From: Chionis minor
Lineage: Eukaryota > Chordata > Aves > Charadriiformes > Chionididae
Reading direction: 5' to 3'
DNA length: 64,000 bases
NCBI GenBank assembly: GCA_013398295.1
Contig: VZSF01001132.1
Location: 62,001 to 126,000, forward strand
Shown here: positions 11,136 to 23,165 of the stretch, piece after piece
Layout of the letters: every line of letters begins with the position of its first letter
Numbering within the stretch: the stretch's first letter is position 1
Made by a program: the position numbers and the translations under genes
The notes under the pieces: model-generated
Told to the model about the DNA's origin: nothing
Databases searched by the model: none
Seen by the model: only the letters and a program-made list of their open reading frames with translations

Positions 11136-14100
11136 TTGTTGTTTGCTGTTTTCTTTATTTGGACCTGACTGGGCATAACTGTCTCCTTTACAGTTCCACT
11201 AAACTAGTATGACTAATCTTTTTGAAATCTTTCTTTATGGGTTGTGTGTCCTTTCTAGGAGCCTTAGTATAACTATTAGACAAATGTGTGCTATTTGCAA
11301 ATCTTTTTACCCTTTTACCTGCCCCTTTTAATTTAACAAACTTTCTCATTAAAAATGAGAAATATTGTTTCCCCTTCTGAAGTGAAAGACTGCTGTAATG
11401 AATGTTTGCTCTGTAGACATGTTTAATCTAAGTACATCATTTGTGTTGTTACACCCCTTGATGTTGGTCATCACATCTGAGCTGGACTGCTCCCAAATGC
11501 AAGAGAGATTTTGTGGAATGAACAACAGACTAGGATTTTTCAGCTTGGAAAAGAGGTGGCTAAGTTTAGGATACTATTAAAAGTTCATAAAATCAAAAGT
11601 GACATGCAGAAAACAAATAGGGAACAATCCTTCATTGTCTTGTCTACTAGAGAAACTGGTGGCTATCAGACAGAATTGGGTGGTGGAACATTCAGGGCAT
11701 GCAACATTTAGATAGAGAACAGAGGTCCAGTTAGCCTGTATCCTGACTACTCCTTGTTATTGTGTTCTTAAGTCCACATGCTCCAAGATTGTCATTGTGG
11801 TTTTCTCTAATTTATACAGCTTCTTATACAAAGGCATCCATAATACATGGAATACAATAATGATTTTTAAGTAACTACATGTAGATCTCTTAATGTTCTT
11901 GTTAAGACACTTATGATGTTGAAAAACCCAATATCTGGGTTTAAGTCTCAGTCTCATAATATTACATATCTGGAATTAATTCAATAGGACATAACAACAG
12001 AAGATTCGGGCCCTGATTTTTTCCTGGATAAGGTAACGTAATAACCAAGGTATCGTTCACGTTTGGGTAGGAATATCATGGCAGTGTTTCAGTGTAAAGA
12101 CTATTGAACTGCTAAATATATTTTTGTTTTGTAGGCTATCCAACATTACCTTTGGGGAACCCTGAATCATGTAAACCTTCTAGGTTTCTCATACAGATTT
12201 GAAGGAAACAGGGAGTTGATGGTGTAGTCTCTGGTTACAGATCTTTGTTCAAGCTGAATGCACCAATTTTTACTGCAGGTGTCACTTTTTTCCTATGCCA
12301 GACTTCCTTTTCAAAAAGACATGTTATTGAACATTAAGTTTGACTTTGTGATGGGCTGTGATGAGAGCACTAAAATTATCTCCTCAACAATTAGATAATC
12401 TTAAAGGAAAAGAGTATCTTAGAGGTTTTTAACCATTTATTGAATTGTAGATACTGATTATATTTAGTATTTAAATTTCTCAGTGCAATGTGCTTTTAGC
12501 TCCCAGGTAATTGAGGTCACATGTGATAATTTTGATCTGTTTTGTATTGTTCATGAGGTAGTACTTCATTTATGGCCCTCCTGGGGCACAAAAAAAAAAA
12601 GTAAGTTAAATTATTTTTTAGCCTGAATGTGTTGAGAGGGAAATAATTTGAAAGCATAATGGAAAGTTAAGCCTTTTATTGAAAATAATATTGTCGGGTC
12701 GTCNAGCTCTCTCTGCTTCAGCAGAGGTGCCTTAAGTGTTGGTTTTCTCCTTTGGTTCTTCCCACTCGTAAGTTTTAAAGGATTTTGTTTTGATACATAC
12801 AGCTGGAGAACACAGTGAAAAAATTTCTTTTAAAGTCCCTCTTTTTATAAAAAACAAACAAAGACATTCCAGAGTATTAATATGTAATTTATGTATTTAA
12901 AATCTTTCAAAGGAGATTCTCAAAGCCTTTAATGCCATTGTACTTTTAACTTCCATTTTTGCTTCATCTGCATTGAATCATCTTCTGCTACTTAAAACAG
13001 AAATTGGGTTTATTGAAACATTTCAGTTCTGATTATTTTTTAATAAAGATGAAGAAGTCTAACCTAATGAAATCACTGGAATGAAATGAGAAAAATTTAA
13101 AGAAATTAATAAGCTGAAGACTTGAAGATTTTATTAAGTCACATTTGGCTGTATGTTTCTCTGTGTGTACCCTCCTGGATCAGCGGGGTGAGAAACGTGC
13201 CTTGTAAGGAATGACCTTTGCACTGTTAGACTGACTTTTTCTGTTACACTTCCAGAAGGGTTACTGGAAACGCATTACCAATAGCACTTGTGTGCTAACT
13301 TCTCTGCCTGTGATCACAAAATTGTAGTTTGAGATGAGCAGTAATACTAAATTCAGGTTTCTGCCTCCCCCCCCATCATAATTCAGACCTATAAATACCT
13401 TTTGTAGAGTCTGTCAGTCTAACAGGTATCTGTGAAGCATCATAATGTATAAGCAGCTTTATGATTTATAAGTTTGCAGACTTTTTCGTGCTCTTAGAAA
13501 TAAAATGCTTCCTGCTCCATGCAGATTATCTGCTAATTCAGTGTTGCACTGCTTACCGGTATTTCTAGCATAAAGGGTGCAGTTTGTAACTTGCTTTCCA
13601 AGTCTTGACTCTGACACGGCATGTTCTTGTAATTGTGCCTGTGCCCTGTACGTGGATCTGCCGGGAATTTTTCAAGCTCTGCTTTCATTCCAATGACCTT
13701 GTCCTTGCTGAGGAGCCTAACTTGTTCCAGCACTGCCTTCCCTTTTTACTGTAACAGGTGAAGCAATTCCTAGAAGGGCTTTAACAGTGCTCCAGCTGCT
13801 GCTCATCCCAGCTTCTGCTTGACTCTGTTAATTGCTCTGTGCATCCCTGTTCTTATCCATATGCTTGGAATTTGGAACCTGCATATCCACCTCATTCATA
13901 GGCAACAAACCGACCTAATAAGAGAGATGTCCTCTCCCTCCCCCTCCCTTGCCGAGTTCAAATCTCTTTCAATCTTCTTTTTCCTGTCTCCTAATGTCAT
14001 CTCAGCTCCTAGTTTTCTAGCTGTGAAAGAAAAGCATTCTTTCTTAACCCAGTCTGCAGTGACAGCTAGATACTACTGTGATGAGCATCTGAAGCAACGT

Positions 14101-14408
14101 CTAGATCCCTAGAATGTATAGGCCTATTATAATTATCAGTTCAATTTTCTTGCTTTCACTCCTTCTGTTTTGTTATGAACTTTTTAGCAGCAGACCATTT
14201 CTAGCAGTGCACAAACCATAACATCACATGACACTGACTTTACTCAAACCAGAAGATTTTTGTGCCAAGGTTGTAACATTGTATCATTACTTCATTGTAT
14301 CTGTGTGAAAATTTTAATTTCACGCCCTGCGGACTTCACTGTCTCTGTGCTCTCTGCTCGTGTTGTTGCATAGAAGGGTAAGTCCCTGGGTCACATTGAT
14401 TTTGTAGT
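11136..14408. other. AT-rich non-coding DNA with one N
   Basis: No gene is supported. A single N stands at 12704 within 'gtcgggtcgtcnagctctc'; the flanks are not duplicated. The frames at 13819-14112 and 11398-11580 lack coding character. Confidence 0.5.
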
Positions 14409-14474
14409 GCTGGGGTTTTTTTTTGGTTTTGGGGTGGTTTTTTTTTTTGGTTGTTGTGTTTTGTTTTGTAAGAG
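14409..14474. repeat. T/G low-complexity tract
   Basis: Runs of T separated by GG or GGGG make up the tract. It is the second T/G-rich tract of the window and has no evident function. Confidence 0.7.
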
Positions 14475-14984
14475 TTTTGTTTCCTTTGAGAGGTCTTGCT
14501 GTGAAGTTAGCTGGGGATTTCTGCCAGAAAATTATTTGTGATTGTAAAGTGAGGATACTAAAAGCATTTTTACTAAGTTTCTTAAAGTGTCCGTATGACC
14601 TTCTTATTCAAAAAGAAAAAAAATGAGTGTGGTTTGTGTGCTGCATTATGGTATATTTGTACATGAATAGATGCAAGTGATTTGGTAAAGTATGTGCGGA
14701 AGGGAGGTAGAACCCTTCTTTAAGTAAGTCATTAGGTTTCTCATGCATCCCATGTAGTTTTAATGAGTTGCAAATCTTCCTGGGCAGAAGTCCCTGATTA
14801 ATGTTTAGATTGCTTTATGGGACTTCCCAGTTGGCAGGCGTGGGCATTTCAAGCTTCCTTGGCTGCACCACACCTGTGCTGTATGGGTAAGTCAAGAGTC
14901 CGGTCCTCGCTAGTCAGTCCTTGCCCTTTTGTCATATGCTGTCCGTGAGGTTTAATTTGTTTATGAAGGGAAATACCCCACTAT

Positions 14985-15717
14985 GAAGTCACAGAACAGT
15001 TGAGGTTTGAAGGCACTGCTGGTATCGTCCACTCCAAGCTCCTGCTTAGACCAAGGTACTCAGATACCTTGAGGATACTCAGGTGACTTGTCAGATTTTT
15101 TAGTATCTCCAAGGACTCCACAACCTCTCTGGGCAGCCTGTGCCAGTGTTCAACCACCCACATAGTAAGAACACTTTTTTAGTCCCATTTGAATGGGATT
15201 TCTTGTATTTCTGTGTGTGCCCGTTAGCTAACTCTTGTCCTTTCACTGAGCACCACCAAGAAGAGACTGACTCCGTCTTCTTTCCTCCCCCAGTCAAGTG
15301 TTCATACACATTGATAAGATCACCCCGAGCCGCATTTGCTACAGGCTGAACAGTCCTAGTCCTTTCAGGTTTTCAAGTCAGATACTTCAATTCCTTAATC
15401 ATCTTTGTTGCCCTTCACTGGACTCGCTCAAGCGTGGCCATGTCTGTTGTACTGGAGAGTCCAGCACTGAACACGGCACTCCAGCTGCATCCCACCAGTG
15501 CTGAATCGAGCGGAAACATCACCTCCCTGGACCTGCTGGCCTTTGTTGGCTTACATTCAGTTTTTTGTCTACTGGGACAGAGAGTCTCCAGGTTCTCTGC
15601 AAAGCTGCTTTCCAACATGTACTGGTGCCTGGGGTTATTCGTTCCCAAGCGCGGGACTTCACATTTCCCACTGTTGAATGTTCTGAGATTCTTCTGGGCC
15701 TGCTGAGGTCCCTCTTC
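14985..15717 (-). mobile_element. CR1 LINE fragment, 3' half
   Basis: The plus strand shows the reverse complement of CR1. It opens with 'tcacagaacagttgaggttt' (3' UTR end), then 'cacaacctctctgggcagcc' (the LPREVVE coding segment in reverse), 'cattgataagatcaccccga', 'ttcactggactcgctcaagc', and near the other end 'cttctctgcaaagctgct'-like and 'gggacttcacatttcccac' segments that belong further up in ORF2. On the minus strand the peptide [12 protein letters not shown] can still be read around 15130. The order and spacing of landmarks match one insertion of about 730 bp, truncated at its 5' end. Sequence beyond 15717 no longer matches. Confidence 0.88.
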
Positions 15718-18700
15718 GTATACTTTCTGGCCTCTTTCAGCCTAGAATATATTCAGAAGAATATGAGGATGAGAGACATAGGATCAGTCTCTTGAGCCGT
15801 TAAATGCCCTGCCTTATTTTGTAGCGTATCAATGACCTTATGTAGTTTCTGACAGAAATGTGGACTGTCTGCAGGTGTATGGTTATCGAAAAGTAATCCT
15901 GCAGAGCCCGAGATCATCCTTGCTAGTTACTGCTGGGAATGAACAAACTAAAATTTCACTTCCCTGCCCATCTGTTCAGCAACCGAAAGTAGGTAATTTA
16001 TCTCGGTGGGACACCTACCACCTGTGTAAATTTTTTGAAAGAGGTTGTTAGCGTGCGATGACTACAGCCAAGGGACACTAGGCCTGAGCGCCTTGTACTC
16101 CGTGCTTTACTGCTGTTTTTTTCTGTAGGGTGCCTTCTAACTTGGTACGTGCACAGTGTCAAGCCTATTCAGTGCCTGTGTCCCTGTGAATCTTACAGCG
16201 ACTCTCCCTGCTTTGCCACACGACATGCTCTTGTGCTGGATGCGTTCAGCTCCTCGCCAGCCGTCACCCTTCTTTGACATGCTAAACCAGGCACCACCAA
16301 CACACTGTATTTTTTACAGCTACTGTTTTATCTCAGTGGCTTCTCTTGAATTATGTATCCTAATCTTTGATGTATGAAATCTCAGCTGATTTAAAGATTA
16401 CCCCAGAGAGTTCAGCGCACCTGGAAATGAGCGGAGCAGCAGATAGTCCCAACTCTTCCACACCGAGTGCTGAGTAGGAGGTTTTACAGCACTTAGGCAC
16501 TGGAACACAGTTTTCATGGCAGCGTTGTTTCTTGGTGTATGGTCTGCACCCAAGCAGTCAGTATGCTGGGTTGCCAAGTATTTGAACTCAGTTGCAACAT
16601 TTGTTCTCAGGTAAATTGGCATGAGCGAGTTCAAATAAAGAGCTGGCAAATAGGGAGAGCCTGGGCTGTTCTCTTAGGGCTGGGCACCAAGGGTTTCACC
16701 AGATAAGGTACCCAAAATTGTGTGTTCCTGTCACTGGAAGGTGAGTAGAACAGGGTAAGTGAACGCAAATCTGGCTGAAAAGCGCAGTTGGTGTCTGATG
16801 TGCGGCTTCTGAGTACATTACGAAGGAAAAATAAGCAACTGAGCATACACTACAGCTATAATGTCAGCAAGATACAGAATCATGAGCCGTATAAAGCCTA
16901 AGCACTCTAGCCCGTGAAGCATGCTTCAGTTTCTTCAGTCAGTAGTGTGGTCACTCTGCTCCCTGAAGAAATTAGACTTTATATGAACTGCAAGATCTTA
17001 TTCACCTCGCTTATGCTAGCATAGCTGGCATAAAAGATGATGCCAGTTACTATGTCATTAGCATTAACGAAGTGATACCAAGTAAAAGCTGAGAGCAACA
17101 AGCAGAGCTCAAGTTTGTTTTCACAGTCTGGCCAGAAAAGTGTGGTTTTTGCGAGGCAAAGTATGTCTGTTCTCTGTATTTTGACTGTTACTGTACCTTA
17201 AACTGAAATTCCTCTGGATTTCTAGGCAGTTTCAATGTATTAGCTCCCCACCTGTAAAATCCTGTAAAATGTTCTTTCTTCTCTTAAATGTCCTGCTATG
17301 CACCCAGCTCATAAACAGAGAACAGCAAGGTATTGTTTTTTTGCTAATAAATGTTCTTTTTAAAGTCAGAAGTCTGACTGGACACTTTCTTCTCACCACT
17401 TGGTTACTTATTCCCTTTCTCTTTTCCTCCCTGTTCCCTACCAAGGGACAGTTAGCACAAGCACGAGGGCTATTGTCATGGCCTTGCTGTTCCAGGGATC
17501 AGGAGCTGGGAGATGTTTGCATTTACCTCTGGAGCGTAATTCTGACTGATGGGTTCTTATCAGGCTTGCCAAGTCCATCCATCCAATTGTCTATTTCTCT
17601 TTGGAAGACCAAGGAACCATAAAGTTGAAAACTGTGTTGTATTTTTGGAATCTGAAATTTCAGACAATGCATTTATGAATTATTTATGGGGAATATGTTT
17701 TCAGTAATGTGCAGCATAAAATGGAATGAATGCGTATCCATACTTGCCCTGAACTCTCCAAAGCGCATGCTAATAAACAGAATGATAACCTACCATCACT
17801 TTTGCCCTGTAAGATTTACAGTGCAAGCACTTTTTTATGTGGTTTAATTCAAGTCAGTTTGTCAACTTAAAGCTCTAGTGTTTTGTTTTAAAGTGCAACT
17901 TGGTGAGTGATTTTCTATTACTTAAAGAAATCTAACTGCTTTTCCCCCCCTATTTCAACCAGAGTTAGTGTCTGTAAATTTTTCTAGTCATGCTGGCATA
18001 AAGCCACGCTAAATTATGCTTTAATTCACAATTAGAAGGAAGTGGCAACTGTGCAGAGCAGCAAACCTTTCATTTAAAATAGCCATTATACAAGATCATG
18101 ATTCTACAGAATGATTAAGATATTGAAGAATAATTAAGATATCTTTAGATTTTTGGCTATTTAGAAGTGCTGGGCTTATTTAATTTTCTTAAAGCTCCCT
18201 GAAACAGCTTTTTCCGTAATGACAGTAGTACAGGACTCTATATTATCGGAGCTTGGTGTTTACTGGTATCTGAATTGTCTAACGGTAACTTGTTTTCACT
18301 GATATAGCTGACAGGGCAGAGATAATTAAGAAACAGAATTATTTGAGTGCTGGATTTTGCTATTAAACACTCTGTGCCACAGCAGAAGAAATTAAGCTGA
18401 CAGGCAGAAAAGATCATGCAGATCCACAGGAAGAGTTGGTGTTTAGGTACAGCAATTGGCTGTATGTAAAATATTTCATGAGGATAGGAGAAAAAAAAAA
18501 AGGAAAAGAAAAAGGTAAAATAAATAATTTCCAAGCATTCACTGAGGCATCTCATTTCCAGGGTGTAAAATAGAGAGCTTGCAATACCTGTTCACCCTGA
18601 CACAATAAACTGCAGCAGACACAGAAGAAACCCAAGACCCAGTGAACCAGTGGCAGAACTTCCATTGGCTTCCATAGGGTCATGATTCCACCCCGATATA

Positions 18701-20925
18701 TACTTAAAACTACTGCAGTCCGATTTTGCTCCTCTGCTCAATGAGGTTTTAAGTCTTGCGCAGCTAGTAGCAGTTCTTACCACAATGGTTAGAAAGTCCA
18801 TGAAAGCTCACAGTTCAGTAACTAAATGACAAGGTAAAAAGCTTTGGAATCATAAAATGGTTATAAGTGCTTGACCTAAAGCTATGCAGATCTCCCAGTG
18901 ACTGTATAATTGAAGCAAAAAGTTGATTTATTATCTGGCAGGCTGGGAATTTGGACTGAACTTGTGGAAAAAACACAGATTGCTAATCCATGTAAATGAT
19001 GATGGACTTTGCAAGCTGTATGCAATGAGGGATTTTTCCCCCCCCCCAAGCCATGCCCCTTAAAATTACTTATTTAGTACCCACAAAGTACAGGGTGTAA
19101 GACAGTTCCAGCCTTGCCAAAAGCACACTGGGAAGAAGAGATGTAAATGTGAAAAAGAAATCAAAACAAAGGGGCAACACTGAGAGTGGCAGAGAGGACG
19201 TGCAGAATTGCGCTGATTTACGTATGCAACCCTTTGTTAAAGGCTTTAGTGCATTTTAAAAGAAAAAGCACAATTTTAAAGGTGATTTGTTGAATTAGTT
19301 TGCTTTCAGGGGAAAGATGCTTGGAGACAAACTTGTAAGAGCAAAAAATTGAGAAGGAAGGCTGTTAAGGCAGGAGAAGTAGGGGGATCAGGTATGGCAG
19401 AAAAGACGACGACAGCTTAGTTTTGGCCCAGAACAATAGAAGGTGAAGATCTTGCTGAAGATACGCTGTGATGACAGAGTGCTTAAAGGGAATAAAATCT
19501 AAGCATGCTCTGAAGTGCAAAGTTATTATGTAATATCACAGCAGAATCAGGGCCCCAGGTGCTGTACATACACTGAGGTTCATTTTCTCACCTGAAGAGC
19601 TTTCAGACTTGATGAGACACAAACGGGTGTGTGGGAGGGGAGAGAAGGACAATACAAACAGAGTGATTGCAGAGGTGCTTGTTAAACACCATGGCAGTTT
19701 TGTGGTTCTATAATTTCTTTTATCCTAGAACTTCATTCTAAATTTTTCTTCTCTCACTGGCAGATCTGGTTTAAAAGGTTTCTTTACTTCCCAGCAGTCA
19801 TGTCTTCGTTCACTGTCCCCCCTCCAGAATTATTACAACCTCAGTTATGCCAATTCAGCTGCCTGCAGCCATACCTTAAAAGAAACAATCTCAAGGGTTT
19901 TTTGTTGTTGCTTTTTAGCTACTAAAAGCACACAGAGGCAAAAACAATTAAGAAGCCCTTTCAGTTGTATTTGACAGGTTGGCAACATGGCAGCAGGATC
20001 TGAGCGAAAGTCTGATGAGGATGTAGTAGAAAAGGCTGAGTTGCCAGGAGCAAAGAGGTAGGATAACTGAGGACTGGGAGCATCGAGACGGGAGTGTGGA
20101 AAGGTGAGGAAGGCAGGTGGTCGTCTCTGGCTACCAGATGAGTGAAAATGGCATGTTTGTGTAGCAGGACGAATGAGAGCAACAGTAACTCGTTTCAGTC
20201 ATGACAGCTGGTTGGGTGCTATTACAGGTGAAGCCAGGGTGAAAAATGAGAAGGAAAAATCTCTTATCAGCCCTGCCTTAGCTCCAAGTTTTTTGAGATG
20301 CTGTTGCTGGGTCTGGTGTCCTTTAGTGCACTCACTGGCTCTGCTTGGTATGCAAAAGGCCAGGGGCAAACCAGCAGTGGTCAAGGCTGGGTCCTCTTCA
20401 GCTCTTTACTACTCTTCATCACATTGGGGAGTCAGGGTTGTCCCGTAAAGCTGCCAATCTCAGCTCAATTTGTTTAGCAAACGTGTAATGTTGTTACTCA
20501 GTTCTGCTGCTTCTCTCCAAATTTGCAGAGGAGTGCAAAGGCTGTAATCACTGAAGCCGTTTTCCACAAGATGCAGCGATAATTGTTGGTAACCGTACAA
20601 AATGAGGCGTTGAGGGTGTATGGGTCTTGCAGCGTGCAGCAATCTGTTGCAGTCCCATGTATGGACACACACAGGTGAGAGGGGGACCAGCGGAGCGATG
20701 AAGCAGCAGCAAAAAGGCCGTTGTCATCCCGAGTCCGCGCCGAAAAAAGCTGCATGAGTGCTGGAGGGAGCTGGTCTCCTCTCTGTGTCTGCGTAACCCC
20801 AACAGGGCAGTGTGGTGCTCATTTCTGGGTGACCGCTTACTGGAAAGATATTGTCAAAGATCAGAGTGGCAAAATCTGTTGCTATGCTAGAGGTATCGAT
20901 TTATGAAAGAAGATTAAAATACGTG
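15718..20925. other. Non-coding DNA with two possible amniote repeat relics
   Basis: No gene is supported in this 5.2 kb. The segment 18600-18700 ('cttccattggcttccatagg') and the segment 19525-19660 ('atcagggccccaggtgctgt', 'gaagagctttcagacttgat') resemble very old interspersed repeats common in reptile and bird genomes; I cannot name their families. A C8 run is at 19042. Confidence 0.4.
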
Positions 20926-20929
20926 TGGC

Positions 20930-21085
20930 TCAGGTAAATGTTTGACTGAGACTGGAGCAGAAGGGAGAAACGTAATATTGTTCAAATACCTAAGAAGTAT
21001 TTGCACCAAAAAAGGAGACGGATTTCTCAGTGCTGTGCCAGATCTTTAGCTATAACTAATAGTGTGAAGCTGGGAGGAAGAAAAT
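20930..21085 (+). mobile_element. Possible decayed CR1 ORF2 piece
   Basis: The segment contains 'aaatacctaagaagtatttg' and 'gtgtgaagctgggaggaaga', in the order expected before a CR1 3' end. The match is weak and the element would be interrupted before its apparent 3' end at 21395-21556. Confidence 0.3.
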
Positions 21086-21394
21086 CCTTTTTGTTTATGT
21101 TTAGTTGGCTATCGGAAACATGTTCTTGTTTGTGGCGCATACCTTTTCCTCCCACAAAACTCTGAAGCAAAAATTCATGTAACATTTGTGCCACTTCCCA
21201 TGCTATTCTGATCTCCTTAATTGTGTGTTATGTCTTTCCCCCTGGACTTTGACTTGTCTATTTAGACTGTGTGCTCTTTTGGAGGGAGGATCACTCTTAC
21301 AAGTGGTTGTAGAGTGGGTCCCCCTGATCATGATCAAGGCTCTCTAGGTTATACTGTAGCTATAAATAAGTAATAATGGTAATGATAGCATGAG

Positions 21395-21556
21395 ATATAC
21401 TTGGCTGTCGAATGACTTCCCAAGGAGAATAGCAAGAGGCTGATTGTTAGCAACAAATGTGAGGAAGCACACTGTAGGGAACGGTTCTCCGTCAGCAGGG
21501 AGATGGCTGGGTGATCTAATAAGTCTTTTCCTTCTCTAGGCTATGATTCTGTGAAT
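21395..21556 (+). mobile_element. Probable CR1 3' end
   Basis: 'gaatgacttcccaaggagaa' fits the coding end of an old CR1 family, and the segment closes with 'ttctctaggctatgattctg', which fits the CR1 3' terminus with its 8-bp 'attctgtg' repeat. Confidence 0.45.
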
Positions 21557-22309
21557 ACTGCCTTGGAGAGTTCTCTAAAAGTTTCTGATACTGTAAGCTC
21601 TCTATTATGTGGATGTGGGTTTTACAGTACTCTGGGAGGCTCTTGCTGAGGACGCTGTGTAAATATATTCTGTTTTACACTGTGTGATGTATTTTAAATA
21701 AAGGGCTCGTATCTTTCTTTAATTGCTTGGAAATATTCTGCAGTCTGATCTTTTTCTTAAAGAATTAAGAAACTTTGAAATGCCTTTGGAAAGTACAGAG
21801 CCATTACAGGCGCGAAATACATCCCAACCTGGAGCTGGTTTAAATCATGTTGAATTTGCCACCTCCTGTATCTCACAGTGAAGTGTCTGAGTCCCAACCT
21901 GCATGAAAGTAAAATGGGAATCTCAGGCTAACTGGCACAGTCCATTTGTCTCTGATTCTCAGTTTAATCATCTTCATTCGCTTGATGTTTCAGGCTCAAG
22001 AATTGCACTTCTTTGTGTTCTGTTTGTTTGTTTGTTTGAGCATCTTGAGAGTTAGTACATGGGAATACCACCTGAGGATGTTTTTTGGTCACTGGAGATG
22101 CAGTTCACATGTGAAAGGCAAGGTCCCCTATCCTGACTTGTGGCCAATAAGAGTCATCAATACCATGCCTACCTGGTACTGCACTTGGAGCACGTGGTGA
22201 CAATTTGTGAAGCCCAAGGCTTCCCAGAGTTTCACAAAAGCTTGTGGATACACAAGCCTTGGTATGCACACATTTAGATTTCTATGTGTACTTTTGGTCT
22301 CTGCCTCTG

Positions 22310-22790
22310 AAGAGAGACACAGGGGAAATTAGAAAAGGTGCACAGGACAGTTAAAATGATCAAGGAAATGAAGGACCTGCCATACAGGGAGAGATCTGAA
22401 AGCTATGCCTTTAGATAGGAAAAGACTGAACGAGAAAATGATCAGTGTTTGCGAAGTTGTGAGGGTGGTGGATAAGTTGAGAGTGCAGTGGTTGTTCAGC
22501 AGGTCCCACCATGTGAGAGAGACTAACTGCAGTCAATCCTTAAAAAGTACTTGATGACACTAGCAGGATATCAGATTAAAACAGATAAACAAAAGTATGT
22601 CTTTCAATAGAATTGAACTTCCTGAGCTTGCTGTCACAGGACATTGTGGAAGCAGCAGGTTGAAAAAGGAGTTAGGCAAATTTGTGGTCAACGGATCGCT
22701 ACATGGATGTTGAAAGGACAAGCCAGGGACGTACCTCTAGTGTCCCAAATGCAACGATTGTGGATGCAATAATAAAGATGGCAGAAGGTG
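22310..22790 (+). mobile_element. Ancient CR1 fragment, end of ORF2
   Basis: The landmarks follow an old CR1 family shared with turtles: 'aaaatgatcaaggaaatgaa', 'gagagatctgaaag', 'tttagataggaaaagactga', then 'agattaaaacagataaacaa' and 'ggacattgtggaagcagcag', 'aaaaaggagttaggcaaatt'. The order is preserved over nearly 500 bp although the frame is lost. It predates the cleaner CR1 copies at 4.3 and 15 kb. Confidence 0.55.
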
Positions 22791-23039
22791 TCTAGGGCTC
22801 TTTAATTTGGGTAGAGTTCTGCCTGTCATCCATAGAGCCTGGGTTAACTTGGGGGTGGGTGATCAGTCATCACAGCCAGTTTTTCCAGATAACCTCAGGT
22901 TCTATCAGTAGTGTGGTGTCTTCAGGTTTGGGGTAGGTTGGAGGCTGAGGCTGCTTTTTATCTGCATCAGGTTTTTGTCTGCTTTTGTTAGCCTTGTTTG
23001 TTCCAGCCAAATAGACTTTTGATATTTTCTTTATAATAA

Positions 23040-23165
23040 CAATAAGCTCGGTTTCCTTTTCTGTAAAATGGGTCTATTCCTTACCCCTTGAATGTGTTTT
23101 TAGCTGTATTTAGCATTTGTAAAGTGCTTAGAGGCAGGCGATGTTTTATGAATACAAAATAGCGT
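23040..23165 (+). mobile_element. MIR-like ancient SINE relic
   Basis: 'cggtttccttttctgtaaaa' followed by 'tgggtctattccttacc' and then 'catttgtaaagtgcttagag' reproduces the order of the 3' half of MIR-type SINEs. MIR-type elements were active before birds and mammals separated, so a copy in a bird is a strongly decayed relic. An independent relic resembling the same tail may lie at 55540-55605. Confidence 0.5.
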
